DNA from: Streptomyces sp. NRRL WC-3618
GTDB taxonomy: Bacteria; Actinomycetota; Actinomycetes; Streptomycetales; Streptomycetaceae
Assembly: GCF_001280005.1 (NCBI RefSeq)
Contig: NZ_LGDW01000096.1
Coordinates: forward strand, 23,647 to 87,646
DNA: 64,000 bases
Reading direction: 5' to 3'
Shown: positions 52,741 to 61,460 of the stretch, piece after piece
How the letters are laid out: each line of letters begins with the position of its first letter
Numbering within the stretch: position 1 is the first letter of the stretch
Made by a program: the position numbers and the translations under genes
Notes under the pieces: model-generated
What the model saw: only the letters and a program-made list of their open reading frames with translations
Databases searched by the model: none
Told to the model about the DNA's origin: nothing

Positions 52741-54381
52741 TCAGCTGCCCAGTGCCGTGAGCACGACCGACTTGGCTTCCTCCTGGATCCGGCTCAGATG
52801 GTCCGGGCCGAGGAAGGACTCGGCGTAGATCTTGTACACGTCCTCGGTGCCCGAAGGACGCGCCGCGAACCAGGCGTTGGCGGTGGCGACCTTGATGCCG
52901 CCGAGGGCGGCGCCGTTGCCGGGGGCCTCGGTGAGCACCGCGGTGACCGGCTCACCGGCGAGGGTGTCGGCGGTGACCTGGCGCGGCGAGAGCTTGGCGA
53001 GCAGCGCCTTCTCCTCGCGGGAGGCCGGGGCGTCGACGCGCGCGTAGGCGGGGGCGCCGAAGCGCTCGGTGAGCTGGGCGTAGTGCCGCGACGGGGTCCG
53101 GTCGGTGACCGCCGTGATCTCGGAGGCGAGCAGGGCCAGGATGATGCCGTCCTTGTCCGTGGTCCACACCGAGCCGTCGCGGCGCAGGAAGGACGCGCCG
53201 GCCGACTCCTCGCCGCCGAAGCCGAGCGTTCCGTCGGACAGGCCGTCCACGAACCACTTGAATCCGACGGGGACTTCGACGAGTTGGCGGCCGACGTCCG
53301 CCGCGACCCGGTCGATCATGCTGGACGACACGAGGGTCTTGCCGATCCCGGCGCCGGCGGGCCACTGCTCCCGGTGGGAGAACAGGTACGAGATCGCCAC
53401 GGCCAGATAGTGGTTGGGGTTCATCAGGCCGCCGTCCGGGGTGACGATGCCGTGCCGGTCGGCGTCGGCGTCGTTTCCGGTGGCGATGTCGAACTGGTCG
53501 CGCCGCTTGATGAGCGAGGCCATGGCGTACGGCGAGGAGCAGTCCATGCGGATCTTGCCGTCCCAGTCCAGCGTCATGAAGCGCCAGGTGGGGTCGGTGA
53601 GCGGGTTCACCACGGTGAGGTCGAGCCGGTGCTGTTCGGCGATCCGGCCCCAGTAGGCGACGGAGGCGCCACCGAGCGGATCGGCGCCGATGCGCACTCC
53701 GGCGGACCGGATCGCGTCCAGGTCGAGCACGCTCGGCAGGTCGGCCACATAGGCGCCGAGGAAGTCGTGGCGGCCGGTGCCGGGCGCGGCCAGGGCACGG
53801 GCGTAGGGGATCCGCCGTACGTCCTTCAGGCCGCCGGTGATGATCTCGTTGGCGCGGTCCTGGATCCAGCAGGTCGCGTCGGAGCCGGCGGGGCCGCCGC
53901 TCGGCGGGTTGTACTTGAAGCCGCCGTCGGCGGGCGGGTTGTGCGAGGGGGTGACCACCACGCCGTCGGCGAGGCCGGACGTACGGCCGCGGTTGTGGGT
54001 GAGGATGGCGTGCGAGACCGCCGGGGTGGGCGTGTAGCCGTCGGTCTGGTCGATGAGGACGGCCACGTCGTTGGCGGCGAACACCTCCAGTGCCGTGATC
54101 CGCGCGGGTTCTGACAGGGCGTGGGTGTCGGCGCCGAGGAAGAGGGGGCCGTCGGTGCCCTGGGCGGTGCGGTATTCGCAGATGGCCTGGCTGGTGGCCG
54201 CGATATGGTCGTCGTTGAACGCCGCGTTGAGGGACGAGCCCCGGTGGCCCGAGGTGCCGAATGCCACCCGTTGCCCGGGGTCCGCCGGGTCGGGGCGCAG
54301 TGCGTAGTACGCCGTGACCAGGCGGGCCACATCGATGAGGTCCTCGGGCCGGGCGACCTGCCCCGCTCGCGCGTCCTGCAT
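52741..54381 (-). CDS. pgm: Phosphoglucomutase
   Basis: 546 residues from ATG 54381 (GAGGAGCGGGAA upstream). Alpha-D-phosphohexomutase family: substrate/phosphate site [18 protein letters not shown], phosphoserine loop [20 protein letters not shown], metal loop [15 protein letters not shown], sugar-binding [17 protein letters not shown], and phosphate-binding [15 protein letters not shown] at the C-terminus. It interconverts glucose 1- and 6-phosphate for glycogen, trehalose and cell-wall sugar nucleotides. Full length for the GlgM/Pgm type found in actinobacteria and cyanobacteria. Confidence 0.95.
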   Translation of the reverse strand: MQDARAGQVARPEDLIDVARLVTAYYALRPDPADPGQRVAFGTSGHRGSSLNAAFNDDHIAATSQAICEYRTAQGTDGPLFLGADTHALSEPARITALEVFAANDVAVLIDQTDGYTPTPAVSHAILTHNRGRTSGLADGVVVTPSHNPPADGGFKYNPPSGGPAGSDATCWIQDRANEIITGGLKDVRRIPYARALAAPGTGRHDFLGAYVADLPSVLDLDAIRSAGVRIGADPLGGASVAYWGRIAEQHRLDLTVVNPLTDPTWRFMTLDWDGKIRMDCSSPYAMASLIKRRDQFDIATGNDADADRHGIVTPDGGLMNPNHYLAVAISYLFSHREQWPAGAGIGKTLVSSSMIDRVAADVGRQLVEVPVGFKWFVDGLSDGTLGFGGEESAGASFLRRDGSVWTTDKDGIILALLASEITAVTDRTPSRHYAQLTERFGAPAYARVDAPASREEKALLAKLSPRQVTADTLAGEPVTAVLTEAPGNGAALGGIKVATANAWFAARPSGTEDVYKIYAESFLGPDHLSRIQEEAKSVVLTALGS

Positions 54382-54624
54382 TTCCCGCTCCTCCGTAATG
54401 GCCGACCGTGGGGTACGGCCCTCATTCTCCCCCGCCCGGCCCGCCGGGACGCGCACCGGGCGGCCGTTGTGGCAGACATCTGCGGATGCGACGATGCGGG
54501 TCGGCCGGCGAAGGGACACCGACATGAGGGACGAAAACCAACTGCCGCCCGCCGCCGTGCTGTTCGACGCGCTGGTCGTCGACGTCGATCACCCCACAAC
54601 CCCGGCATTCGGAAAGGCACCCAC

Positions 54625-55599
54625 ATGGACGACGCGGCCGACTTCATAGTCGAGATGTACGCTCTCGATGCCGGGCCGTGGACGACAACTCCCGTCGCCC
54701 GTGGCGCGTTGGGCCAGATCTGGAAGTTGTCCGGAGCCGGGTCCTCGTGGGCGGTCAAGGAACTCCTCTTCGGCTGCGACGAGGCACAGATCGGCAGGGA
54801 GGCGGCGTTACGGCAGGCCGCGGAGAGTCTGGGAATCGCGTCACCGCGGCTCATCCCCAATCGGCACGGCGCGTACGTCTCACACCTTCCGCCCTCCCTC
54901 GGCGGGTCCTCCGTCAAGCTGTACGACTGGATCGACGGCACCCCGGCGGACGCGTCCGACCCGGACATCCTGGACTGGATCGGACGGACCATGGCCCTCC
55001 TCCACAAGGCGGGAGAGGGGACGCTCGAGACACCGGACTCCTGGTACGAGCAGTGCCCTCGGCACGCCGACTGGACCGACCTGCACCAGAGGATCCGCCG
55101 GGCCGACGTCCCGTGGTCGGACTCCCTTGGCCGGTTCATCGCCACCTCGGCGGCGGAGCTCGCACAGTGGGTGACTCCGGCCGACCCGCACGGTCTGGTG
55201 ACGTCGCATCTCGATCTGCGGCCCCAGAACGTTCTGGTCGGCCCGTACGGTCCGGTTCTCCTCGACTGGGACAACGCGGGGCCCGTCTCACCGGAACGCG
55301 AACTCGCACGTGCCGTGTACGTATGGGCGGGCCACAACCAGGTCGACGCCGACGCGGCCCGGCGACTGGTCCGGTCCTATCGGAGCGCCGGAGGCCGCGC
55401 CGCCGTCAAAGGCCCGCAGTCGTTCTCGATGCTGTTCGCGACGGACCTGAACTACCTCTACCTACAGGCCGGGTACGCCATCGATCCGGACGCGACCGCC
55501 GCGCAGCGAGAGTTCGCCGGCACCCAGGTCGTCGCCTCGCTGCGCGGTCTGCCAGAGCTGGCGGCTGTCACGAAGTTGGCCGAGGCCGTGGAGTCGTGA
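54625..55599 (+). CDS. APH-like phosphotransferase family protein
   Basis: 324 residues from ATG 54625 (GGAAAGG upstream). Kinase-like fold: GQIWKLSGAGSSWAVKELLF (ATP site), the Brenner-like motif VTSHLDLRPQNVLVG, and LLDWDNAGPVSPERELARAV for metal. The middle is typical of actinobacterial APH homologues of unknown substrate. Divergent from pgm by 243 bases. Not close in sequence to the kinase at 25.6-26.6 kb beyond the shared fold. Confidence 0.8.
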   Translation: MDDAADFIVEMYALDAGPWTTTPVARGALGQIWKLSGAGSSWAVKELLFGCDEAQIGREAALRQAAESLGIASPRLIPNRHGAYVSHLPPSLGGSSVKLYDWIDGTPADASDPDILDWIGRTMALLHKAGEGTLETPDSWYEQCPRHADWTDLHQRIRRADVPWSDSLGRFIATSAAELAQWVTPADPHGLVTSHLDLRPQNVLVGPYGPVLLDWDNAGPVSPERELARAVYVWAGHNQVDADAARRLVRSYRSAGGRAAVKGPQSFSMLFATDLNYLYLQAGYAIDPDATAAQREFAGTQVVASLRGLPELAAVTKLAEAVES

Positions 55600-55622
55600 C
55601 GACGTGACAGCTGACGCGACGA

Positions 55623-55656
55623 GGCGTGATCCGGGCGCAGGCGCACGGATCACGCC
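55623..55656. terminator. 11-bp hairpin
   Basis: GGCGTGATCCG (55623-55633) pairs with CGGATCACGCC (55646-55656). It lies 24 bases after the kinase stop. Confidence 0.65.
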
Positions 55657-55937
55657 CCTCGGCCGCCTCGGCGAGCGATCTCACGCCGATATGCCCCCCG
55701 TGCGACATCAGTTCGGCCGTCACCGACTCCGCCGGCCCGCGTACGCGGACTTGGCGGGCCGGTGGGCGCCGTACCCGAAGACGCCGATCAGCCCGGCGGC
55801 GTAGGACCGCAGGACACGGCGACGACCACATTGCCCAGCCGCGCTCCACCGTGCCGGGGGCCGGCCCTGAACGCGTGGGCCGAACCGGCGTCCAGGGCAC
55901 GTGACTTACTCGGGATGGCGTCGCTCTCCTGCCACGG
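55657..55937. other. No supported gene
   Basis: About 280 bases between convergent genes. A minus-strand frame reading SYAAGLIGVFGYGAHRPAKS is the only protein-like piece and has no start or family; possibly an old remnant. Confidence 0.3.
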
Positions 55938-56513
55938 TCACCGTCTCGGTCCCGCGACGGCGTAGGCCAGGGTGCCGGCGACCGCGAGGGCCGTAGCCGT
56001 CCAGGTGGCCTCTGTCGTGCCGGGTGGCAGCAGCATCCAGCCCGCCACCCGCATCGGCGTACTCGTCGGGGGCGGGGCGAAGAACGAGAACGACAGCCAG
56101 GCGAACGGCAGCGTCCATGCGTACTGACCGCCCGAGAGCGCCGCGCCCAGAGCGGCCAGCCCCATCAGGCCCGCGCTGTCCCGGACGACGAAGCCGGTGG
56201 TGGCCATGTCCTCGCCCACGGTCTGCACGGTCAGCAGCACCGCGGCGACGACCGCGCCGGCCAGCAGCACATGGGCCGCTCTGCGGGGCACCCAGCGGAC
56301 GGCGGCCGTCCGGTCCAGCGCGAGGTCCTGTCCGCTGAGCCCGATCGAGGCCGCCATCACCCCGGCGGCGAGAACAAGCACGGGCAGCTTTGGATCGCTG
56401 GGTCCCGCGCCCCCGTCCGGGGCGAGTGCCGCCACCGCCACCGCGCTGATCAGCACCGCGGCGAGCGACGCGGGTATCTGCCGTGAGCGCGCGTACAGCG
56501 TCAGCCATCTCAT
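55938..56513 (-). CDS. ABC-transporter-linked membrane protein
   Basis: 191 residues, five or six membrane helices (for example SLAAVLISAVAVAALAP, KLPVLVLAAGVMAASIGLSG, AAHVLLAGAVVAAVLLTVQT). The ATG overlaps the stop of the permease gene (ATGA). It is the last gene of the operon and probably a second membrane subunit or accessory of the ABC transporter; no named domain. Confidence 0.75.
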   Translation of the reverse strand: MRWLTLYARSRQIPASLAAVLISAVAVAALAPDGGAGPSDPKLPVLVLAAGVMAASIGLSGQDLALDRTAAVRWVPRRAAHVLLAGAVVAAVLLTVQTVGEDMATTGFVVRDSAGLMGLAALGAALSGGQYAWTLPFAWLSFSFFAPPPTSTPMRVAGWMLLPPGTTEATWTATALAVAGTLAYAVAGPRR

Positions 56514-57907
56514 CGGGAGGTACCACCGGACAGCACCTCGAACGGCTCGCCCTTGCAGGAGAGCGCGGCGGCGCGCATCGCGTTGATCCGCGAGAACTGT
56601 TCGGCCCTCGGCAGCGCCTTGAGTTTCTTCCACACCGGACGGGTCTCGGCGTCGGCCGTGCGCCGCAGCTTCCCTGACAACGTGCTGGGAAGCGGCTTGA
56701 AGTCCCCGAGGACCCAGCTCACCGCGACTGTCTGCGCGAACTCGTCTCCCCCGAGGCCGCTCCAGCCGACAGGAGTGCACCCCGGCACCATGCCTTTGGC
56801 GATCAGGGCCCAGGCCAGCTCCTTGCCCTTCGCGGCGGCGATGACGTCGTCGTCGAAGTCGAAGAGCACGGTGTCACGGGACCACTGCGGCGTGGAGCCC
56901 TCCGGCAGCAGGGCGGTGTTCTCCCGGACCGAGACCGGCGCCTGACCGCCCAGGGCACCCTGCAGCAGGCGCAGCGCCTCCTTGCCGGGACCCGCGAGGT
57001 CGGCGAGTCGCTCCTGCTGGGTCTTCGTCACACACACCGGCCCGTCGCACACCAGTTCGGCGGCGACCTTGTCGACGACGTAGATCCGGCGCGGGTCGGA
57101 GGGCAGGACGAGCAGGGCGATCACCGCGCCCGCCAGGACGGGCGTCAAGGCGATCAGCCGGGTGCGGGGGGTCGCGGCGACCAGCAGTGCGAAGCCGGTC
57201 GCGGCCATGCCGAGCAGCCAGATCGTCTGCCCGACGTGCACCGAGGCGGAGAGGGTGACGAGCGTGTCGCGCACCTCCTGCACCGCCGGTGACAGCAGCG
57301 AGATCCGGTTCGGCTCCGTGACCGGAATCCCCGAAGCCGTGATCGTCTGTGTTCGGCCCAACGACATGTACATGAGAGCCGTGAACACGAAGGCGGTCAT
57401 GGTCAGAGCGGGCGGGGTGAGCACGGACGGCAGGGCCCGCCCGGCCCCCATGCCCAGCACGGCCCCCGCGACGAGAGACAGTGCCCCCACCAGCGAGATC
57501 GGCAGCCACCCGAGGTGCGTGTACTCGGTGTGGGCGAACACCTGGACCCCGCCCGAGAGGACGAGGAGCGCGAAGGCCGAGGCCAGCGTGAGCGCCGTCG
57601 CGCCCGCCAGCGTGGCCGCGCGGTGCCGGGCGGGCCTCGGTGTGCTCGTCAGCAGCTCGACCATCTTCGAGCGGTGGTCCCGCAGACCCTGCAGCGCCCC
57701 GAGCCCCACGGCGAGCGGCCACAGGTAGAACAACAGGCTGCGGGTCCACAGGGCCAGGGTCGTCCACTGGGCCGTCCACGCCGTGGTACCCCTCCACCAC
57801 TCGCCGTCCAGCAAGTACAGGAACGCCAGCGCCGGCGCCAGGATCACGACGCCTGCCCACGGGGCGACGGAACGCCTCAGCTCGATGCGTAGGACACGGA
57901 AGTTCAC
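56510..57907 (-). CDS. ABC transporter permease with large extracytoplasmic domain
   Basis: 465 residues from GTG 57907, which overlaps the ATPase stop (GTGA). Six helices in the first 270 residues (ABC-2-like arrangement, VAPWAGVVILAPALAFLYLL to PVLAGAVIALLVLP), then a soluble region of about 190 residues beginning DPRRIYVVDKVAAELVCDGP with one Cys pair. No substrate clue. Such sigma-controlled ABC-2 systems often export peptides, lipids or antibiotics. Confidence 0.82.
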   Translation of the reverse strand: MNFRVLRIELRRSVAPWAGVVILAPALAFLYLLDGEWWRGTTAWTAQWTTLALWTRSLLFYLWPLAVGLGALQGLRDHRSKMVELLTSTPRPARHRAATLAGATALTLASAFALLVLSGGVQVFAHTEYTHLGWLPISLVGALSLVAGAVLGMGAGRALPSVLTPPALTMTAFVFTALMYMSLGRTQTITASGIPVTEPNRISLLSPAVQEVRDTLVTLSASVHVGQTIWLLGMAATGFALLVAATPRTRLIALTPVLAGAVIALLVLPSDPRRIYVVDKVAAELVCDGPVCVTKTQQERLADLAGPGKEALRLLQGALGGQAPVSVRENTALLPEGSTPQWSRDTVLFDFDDDVIAAAKGKELAWALIAKGMVPGCTPVGWSGLGGDEFAQTVAVSWVLGDFKPLPSTLSGKLRRTADAETRPVWKKLKALPRAEQFSRINAMRAAALSCKGEPFEVLSGGTSR

Positions 57908-58713
57908 CACGAACCCCTTCCCTGGCCGGGGCCCTGCAGCAGCGCCGAGTAGCCGCGCTCCAGCGGGCTGTCGCCCACGTGTTCGGGGCCGCCCGCCGAG
58001 GCCAGCTCGTCCGGAGGGCCCTGGAAGACCAACCGGCCCTCGGCGAAGAGCACCACGTCGGTGCAGGCGGCGGCGACGTCCTCCACCAGGTGCGTCGAGA
58101 CGAGCACGCAGGTGTCCGTGCCCAACTCCTGGAGCAGTTCGCGAAAACGCAGCCTCTGTGCCGGGTCCAGCCCGACCGTCGGCTCGTCGAGGAGCAGGAT
58201 CGTCGGGTCGTTGACGATGGCCTGGGCGATACCGACCCTGCGCACCATGCCGCCCGACAGGGCCTTCATCCGGTCGTCGGCGCGGTCCGCCAGACCCACC
58301 CGCTCCACGGCGCGCTGCACTGCCCCGGGGATCTCCGCCTTCGGGACCTCCTTCAGCCATGCCATGTACTCGATGAACTCGCGCACGGTGAAGCGCTTGT
58401 AGTACCCGAACTCCTGCGGCAGGTAACCGATCCGGCGGCGCACCGACCGGTGCTCGCCCATGCCGCCCACGGACTCGCCGAGTATCTCCAGGGTGCCCTC
58501 GGTGGGGCGCAGCACGGTGGCCAGCGTCCGGATGAGGGTGGTCTTGCCCGCCCCGTTGGGGCCGAGCAGACCGTGTACGCCGGTGCCCAGCGACAGGTCG
58601 AGCCCGTCGACGGCCATGCGATTCCTGCCGACCCTGACCTTCAGCCCGGTGGCCTGGATCTCCCAGGCGTAGGCCGTCGGTGCGATGTCGGCCGCGCTCA
58701 AGGCGGACGTCAT
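57904..58713 (-). CDS. ABC transporter ATP-binding protein
   Basis: 269 residues from ATG 58713 (GGAAGGGA upstream). Walker A GLLGPNGAGKTTLIRTLATV, Q-loop IGYLPQEFGYYKRFTV, signature LSGGMVRRVGIAQAI, Walker B ILLLDEPTVGLDPAQR and the switch His in LVSTHLVEDV. An alternative start, ATG 58818, overlaps the stop of the anti-sigma gene (ATGA) and would add 35 residues, mostly a His/Glu/Arg repeat (HEEHREEHREEQ). I prefer 58713 because the repeat DNA carries a two-base irregularity that suggests it was not kept in frame. Confidence 0.88.
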   Translation of the reverse strand: MTSALSAADIAPTAYAWEIQATGLKVRVGRNRMAVDGLDLSLGTGVHGLLGPNGAGKTTLIRTLATVLRPTEGTLEILGESVGGMGEHRSVRRRIGYLPQEFGYYKRFTVREFIEYMAWLKEVPKAEIPGAVQRAVERVGLADRADDRMKALSGGMVRRVGIAQAIVNDPTILLLDEPTVGLDPAQRLRFRELLQELGTDTCVLVSTHLVEDVAAACTDVVLFAEGRLVFQGPPDELASAGGPEHVGDSPLERGYSALLQGPGQGRGSW

Positions 58714-58734
58714 GTCGTCTTCCCTTCCGATGTC

Positions 58735-58804
58735 TTCGCGGTGCTCTTCGCGCTGTTCTTCGCGGTGTTCTTCGCGGTGTTCTTCGTGGTTCTTCGCGGT
58801 GTTC
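58735..58804. repeat. Tandem 12-bp repeat at the anti-sigma/ATPase junction
   Basis: About six units of TTCGCGGTGTTC, one of them only 10 bases long. Read on the minus strand it gives repeated HREE; beyond the short unit the same DNA is read in a second frame as NTAKN. Confidence 0.8.
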
Positions 58805-58814
58805 TTTCCGCTGG

Positions 58815-59633
58815 TCATCGATGGGCTCCCAGGACGGAGTACGCGCTGCTGCGGGCGATCACGACACCGGTGCCGAGCGCGAGGATCAGTCCCCACACGG
58901 GCAGGCCGTCCGTCTGCAGGGCGAAGGTCGTACGGTGAGTGGCCAGCGTCGGTGCCACGACCACGGCGGCCCACACGCCGGCCAGCACGACGGCGGCGCG
59001 GGTCACCCCGACGACACCGCCCAGCGCCAGGGTCGTCGCCGTGAAGGCCAGACAGGGCAGCAGCCACTGGGCCACCATCACGCCGGTCGCCCATCCGCCC
59101 ACCAGCAGCGCGGGCACGACCACGCCGAGTACGGACGCGGTGCGCCGCAGCACCAGCTGGAGCCCGGCCCGGGGCACCGACGCCGTCAGTTCGTACGCCG
59201 GATCCAGGCCGCGCGACCAGGACGCCGCGACGCCGAGCACGGGCAGGACCGGCGCGAGCAGCAGCACCAACGACAGCTCGCCGGAATCGATGTCGACCAG
59301 GTCGAGCAGCAGGGCCAGCAACGTCACGACCGCGACCATGGCCAGCCACGGCACCATCGTGGGCGTCATCCACCTCGACAGCCGCGCCGACCAGCGCCGA
59401 CCGGGCGGCATCGTGGGAACCGTCGCCAACTGGGGTTCGAGGGCCGACCAGACGGTGTCGACCAGCGACGCCACGGCGGGCGCCTGGACACCGACGGCGG
59501 CGGACAGCCGGTCCCGGCACACCCGGCACACCTCCAGATGGGCCTCCACCGCCCACACCTCGTCGGCGGCGAGCTCCGTGCCGCCGCGCGCGTAACCCTC
59601 GATGATCCGCATCGAGGCGTGTTCCCCACTCAT
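58815..59633 (-). CDS. Membrane anti-sigma factor with zinc-binding anti-sigma domain
   Basis: 272 residues. The N-terminal part EDVWAV-type helix shows the zf-HC2 pattern: His near MRIIEGYARGG, then AVEAHLEVCRVCRDRLSAAV with the His-x3-Cys-x2-Cys motif. Six membrane helices follow from about 93. Starts at ATG 59633, overlapping the sigma factor stop (ATGA); typical of a sigma/anti-sigma pair where the membrane part senses a signal and releases sigma. Co-transcribed with the ABC transporter below it. Confidence 0.85.
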   Translation of the reverse strand: MSGEHASMRIIEGYARGGTELAADEVWAVEAHLEVCRVCRDRLSAAVGVQAPAVASLVDTVWSALEPQLATVPTMPPGRRWSARLSRWMTPTMVPWLAMVAVVTLLALLLDLVDIDSGELSLVLLLAPVLPVLGVAASWSRGLDPAYELTASVPRAGLQLVLRRTASVLGVVVPALLVGGWATGVMVAQWLLPCLAFTATTLALGGVVGVTRAAVVLAGVWAAVVVAPTLATHRTTFALQTDGLPVWGLILALGTGVVIARSSAYSVLGAHR

Positions 59634-60190
59634 GTCAGCGCCCTCCGCATCGCGATCCGGGCCCGGCGGGCACGGGTCTTGACCGTGCCCTCGGGCAGCC
59701 CGAGCAGGACCGCGGTCTCCCGGACGGACAGTCCGTCGAGCACCATGGCCTGCAGTACCTGTCGTAGCTCCGGCGCGAGGCAGCGCAGCGCGTCCCCGAC
59801 GTCACCGCCGACGGTCGCCGCGAGTGCCTCCTCCTCCGCGGCGGGCGCCGCGTCGGGCACGGCGGCGGCCGGCGGCGGCTCGGCGTGGTGTGCCCTGCGC
59901 CGGAACGCGTCGACCAGGCGGCGCGCCGCGATCGTCCACAGCCAGCCCGTGGCCGTCCCGCCGACGCCGGCACCGGCGAACGCGCCGGCCGCGCGCCACA
60001 CCGCCAGGTAGGTCTCCTGCATGACTTCCGCGACGATCTGCTCGTCCACACACCGGCGGCGCAGTCGCACCGCCAGCCACGGCGACGTACGCCGGTACAA
60101 CTCCTCGAACGCGGCACGGTCGCCTCGTGCCACCAGCCGGACGAGACGCTCCTCGTCCAGCTCGTGCGGCGCTGCCTTGACTGATCTCAC
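59630..60190 (-). CDS. ECF RNA polymerase sigma factor
   Basis: 186 residues from GTG 60190; GTG 60196 and 60247 are also in frame, and none has a strong ribosome site. Region 2: DRAAFEELYRRTSPWLAVRL and IVAEVMQETYLAVWRAAG. Region 4: LAPELRQVLQAMVLDGLSVR then AVLLGLPEGTVKTRARRARI. Between them is an Ala/Pro-rich linker. It leads the five-gene operon down to 55938. It probably activates this operon and others. Confidence 0.88.
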   Translation of the reverse strand: MRSVKAAPHELDEERLVRLVARGDRAAFEELYRRTSPWLAVRLRRRCVDEQIVAEVMQETYLAVWRAAGAFAGAGVGGTATGWLWTIAARRLVDAFRRRAHHAEPPPAAAVPDAAPAAEEEALAATVGGDVGDALRCLAPELRQVLQAMVLDGLSVRETAVLLGLPEGTVKTRARRARIAMRRALT

Positions 60191-60304
60191 ACCCACTAGA
60201 CGCCCGGTCCGGGCCGCAGGTTTTCCCCCGGACGTGATCCCCGTCACGCTGGCGCTTCGCGCCGCGCGGCAGCTCGCAGGGGACGCTGTTCGTCGGCGCC
60301 GGGC

Positions 60305-61147
60305 CTACCGCCCGGGAATGTTCAGGTCGGTGTACAGCACATGGTGGTCCGAGTACGCGCTGGGTCGCACGCGGTGCCGGAGGGGGGCGATGCCCCGCAG
60401 GAAGACGTAGTCGAACTTGCTCTGCCAGTCGGTGGTCGGCTCACAGGTGCCGACGGCCGAAGGACGGCACCGGGCATCCGTGTCGGCGGCGAGCGCCCAC
60501 ATCGGGGCGAGTTCGGGAGTGTCCGGCACCGCGTTGAAGTCGCCGAGCACGATCGCGCGGTCGTGCCGGGCGACTTCGGCGGCGAGGACGCCCACCTGGC
60601 CCGCCCGGACCGCTTCCTGACGGTGCTGGGCGAGATGCGTGTTGAAGACCCGTACGGTCCGGCCGCCCACCCGGGTGGTGACCGCCAGGTACCCACGGTC
60701 CTCGGATCCGCCGTCGGGGTATTCCACGTTGACGCGGTCCGTCATCGGCGCGGCCGAGAGGATCGCCTGACCGAAGCCTCCCGGATTCCACGGCGCTCCC
60801 CCGCAACGGTTCCAGTTCCGCAGAACCGTCCCGTACTCGACGTGGTAGACCAGCCCGTGGAGCCTTCGCAGATACCCCCGGATCCTCTCGACGTCCCGTA
60901 CGCACGCTTCCTGCAAGCCGATGACCTGGGGCGCGAGCGCGCCGATCTCCGCCGCCCGGTCGACGTCGCTCACCTCGCAGGGGTTGCAGATGTTCCACGT
61001 CATGACCCGGTTCGGTACGACGTCCCTGGCGGCGCCTGCGGGTAGTGGCCTGCCGAAGAGGGCGTCGCTCGGTGCGCTGGGGCCGACGAGCACCAGACAG
61101 GCCACCGTCATGGCGCCAGCGAGCAGCCGCGTGACCCTTCCGAGCAC
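60305..61147 (-). CDS. Secreted endonuclease/exonuclease/phosphatase-family protein
   Basis: 280 residues from GTG 61147 (GGAGG upstream). Signal peptide in the first 28 residues (LLAGAMTVACLVLVG). Catalytic landmarks of the DNase I-like fold: VMTWNICNPC, VIGLQEACVRDV, RVFNTHLAQHRQE, IVLGDFNAVPDTPE and YSDHHVLYTDL (the final His). It should cleave phosphodiester bonds in nucleic acid or phospholipid outside the cell. Two Cys-rich spots may be disulfides. Confidence 0.87.
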   Translation of the reverse strand: MLGRVTRLLAGAMTVACLVLVGPSAPSDALFGRPLPAGAARDVVPNRVMTWNICNPCEVSDVDRAAEIGALAPQVIGLQEACVRDVERIRGYLRRLHGLVYHVEYGTVLRNWNRCGGAPWNPGGFGQAILSAAPMTDRVNVEYPDGGSEDRGYLAVTTRVGGRTVRVFNTHLAQHRQEAVRAGQVGVLAAEVARHDRAIVLGDFNAVPDTPELAPMWALAADTDARCRPSAVGTCEPTTDWQSKFDYVFLRGIAPLRHRVRPSAYSDHHVLYTDLNIPGR

Positions 61148-61460
61148 TGTCGCCTCGCCTCCTCGCCATGGATCCGCGGGACGTCCGGCGTCTCCGGGTA
61201 CGAGGTTATGGGACGGGTGTTCAGCGACCCGCGCGAGGTGGCGCAGCAGAGTCTCTTGCACTCCGGCTGTCTGTCACCGCGCTCCGGCACTCGGACAGCG
61301 GATTCCCACCCAAGACGGATCAGGGGTTTGCCATTTCCATGACAAATCTCTGATCCGTCTTGGCACTCCCTGTGTTTTTTTGTACCGAAGCCAACATCGT
61401 CATCGCCGCTGGCCGTCCCGGCTCTCCAGGCCGAGTCGGCCGTTTTTCCGAGGGACCAGC
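61148..61460. other. Intergenic region with a long hairpin
   Basis: 313 bases between divergent secreted-protein genes. The dominant feature is the hairpin described separately; a T-run (seven Ts) lies at about 61374-61381. No ORF is supported. Confidence 0.5.
61310..61363. terminator. Long hairpin (about 21 bp stem) upstream of the large secreted protein
   Basis: 61310-61323 pairs perfectly with 61350-61363. Allowing two G-T pairs, the stem extends to TTTG/CAAA (61330 with 61343), leaving a 12-base loop. A T-rich run follows about 12 bases later on the plus strand. It may be a terminator or a structured leader for the gene that starts at 61461. Confidence 0.55.
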
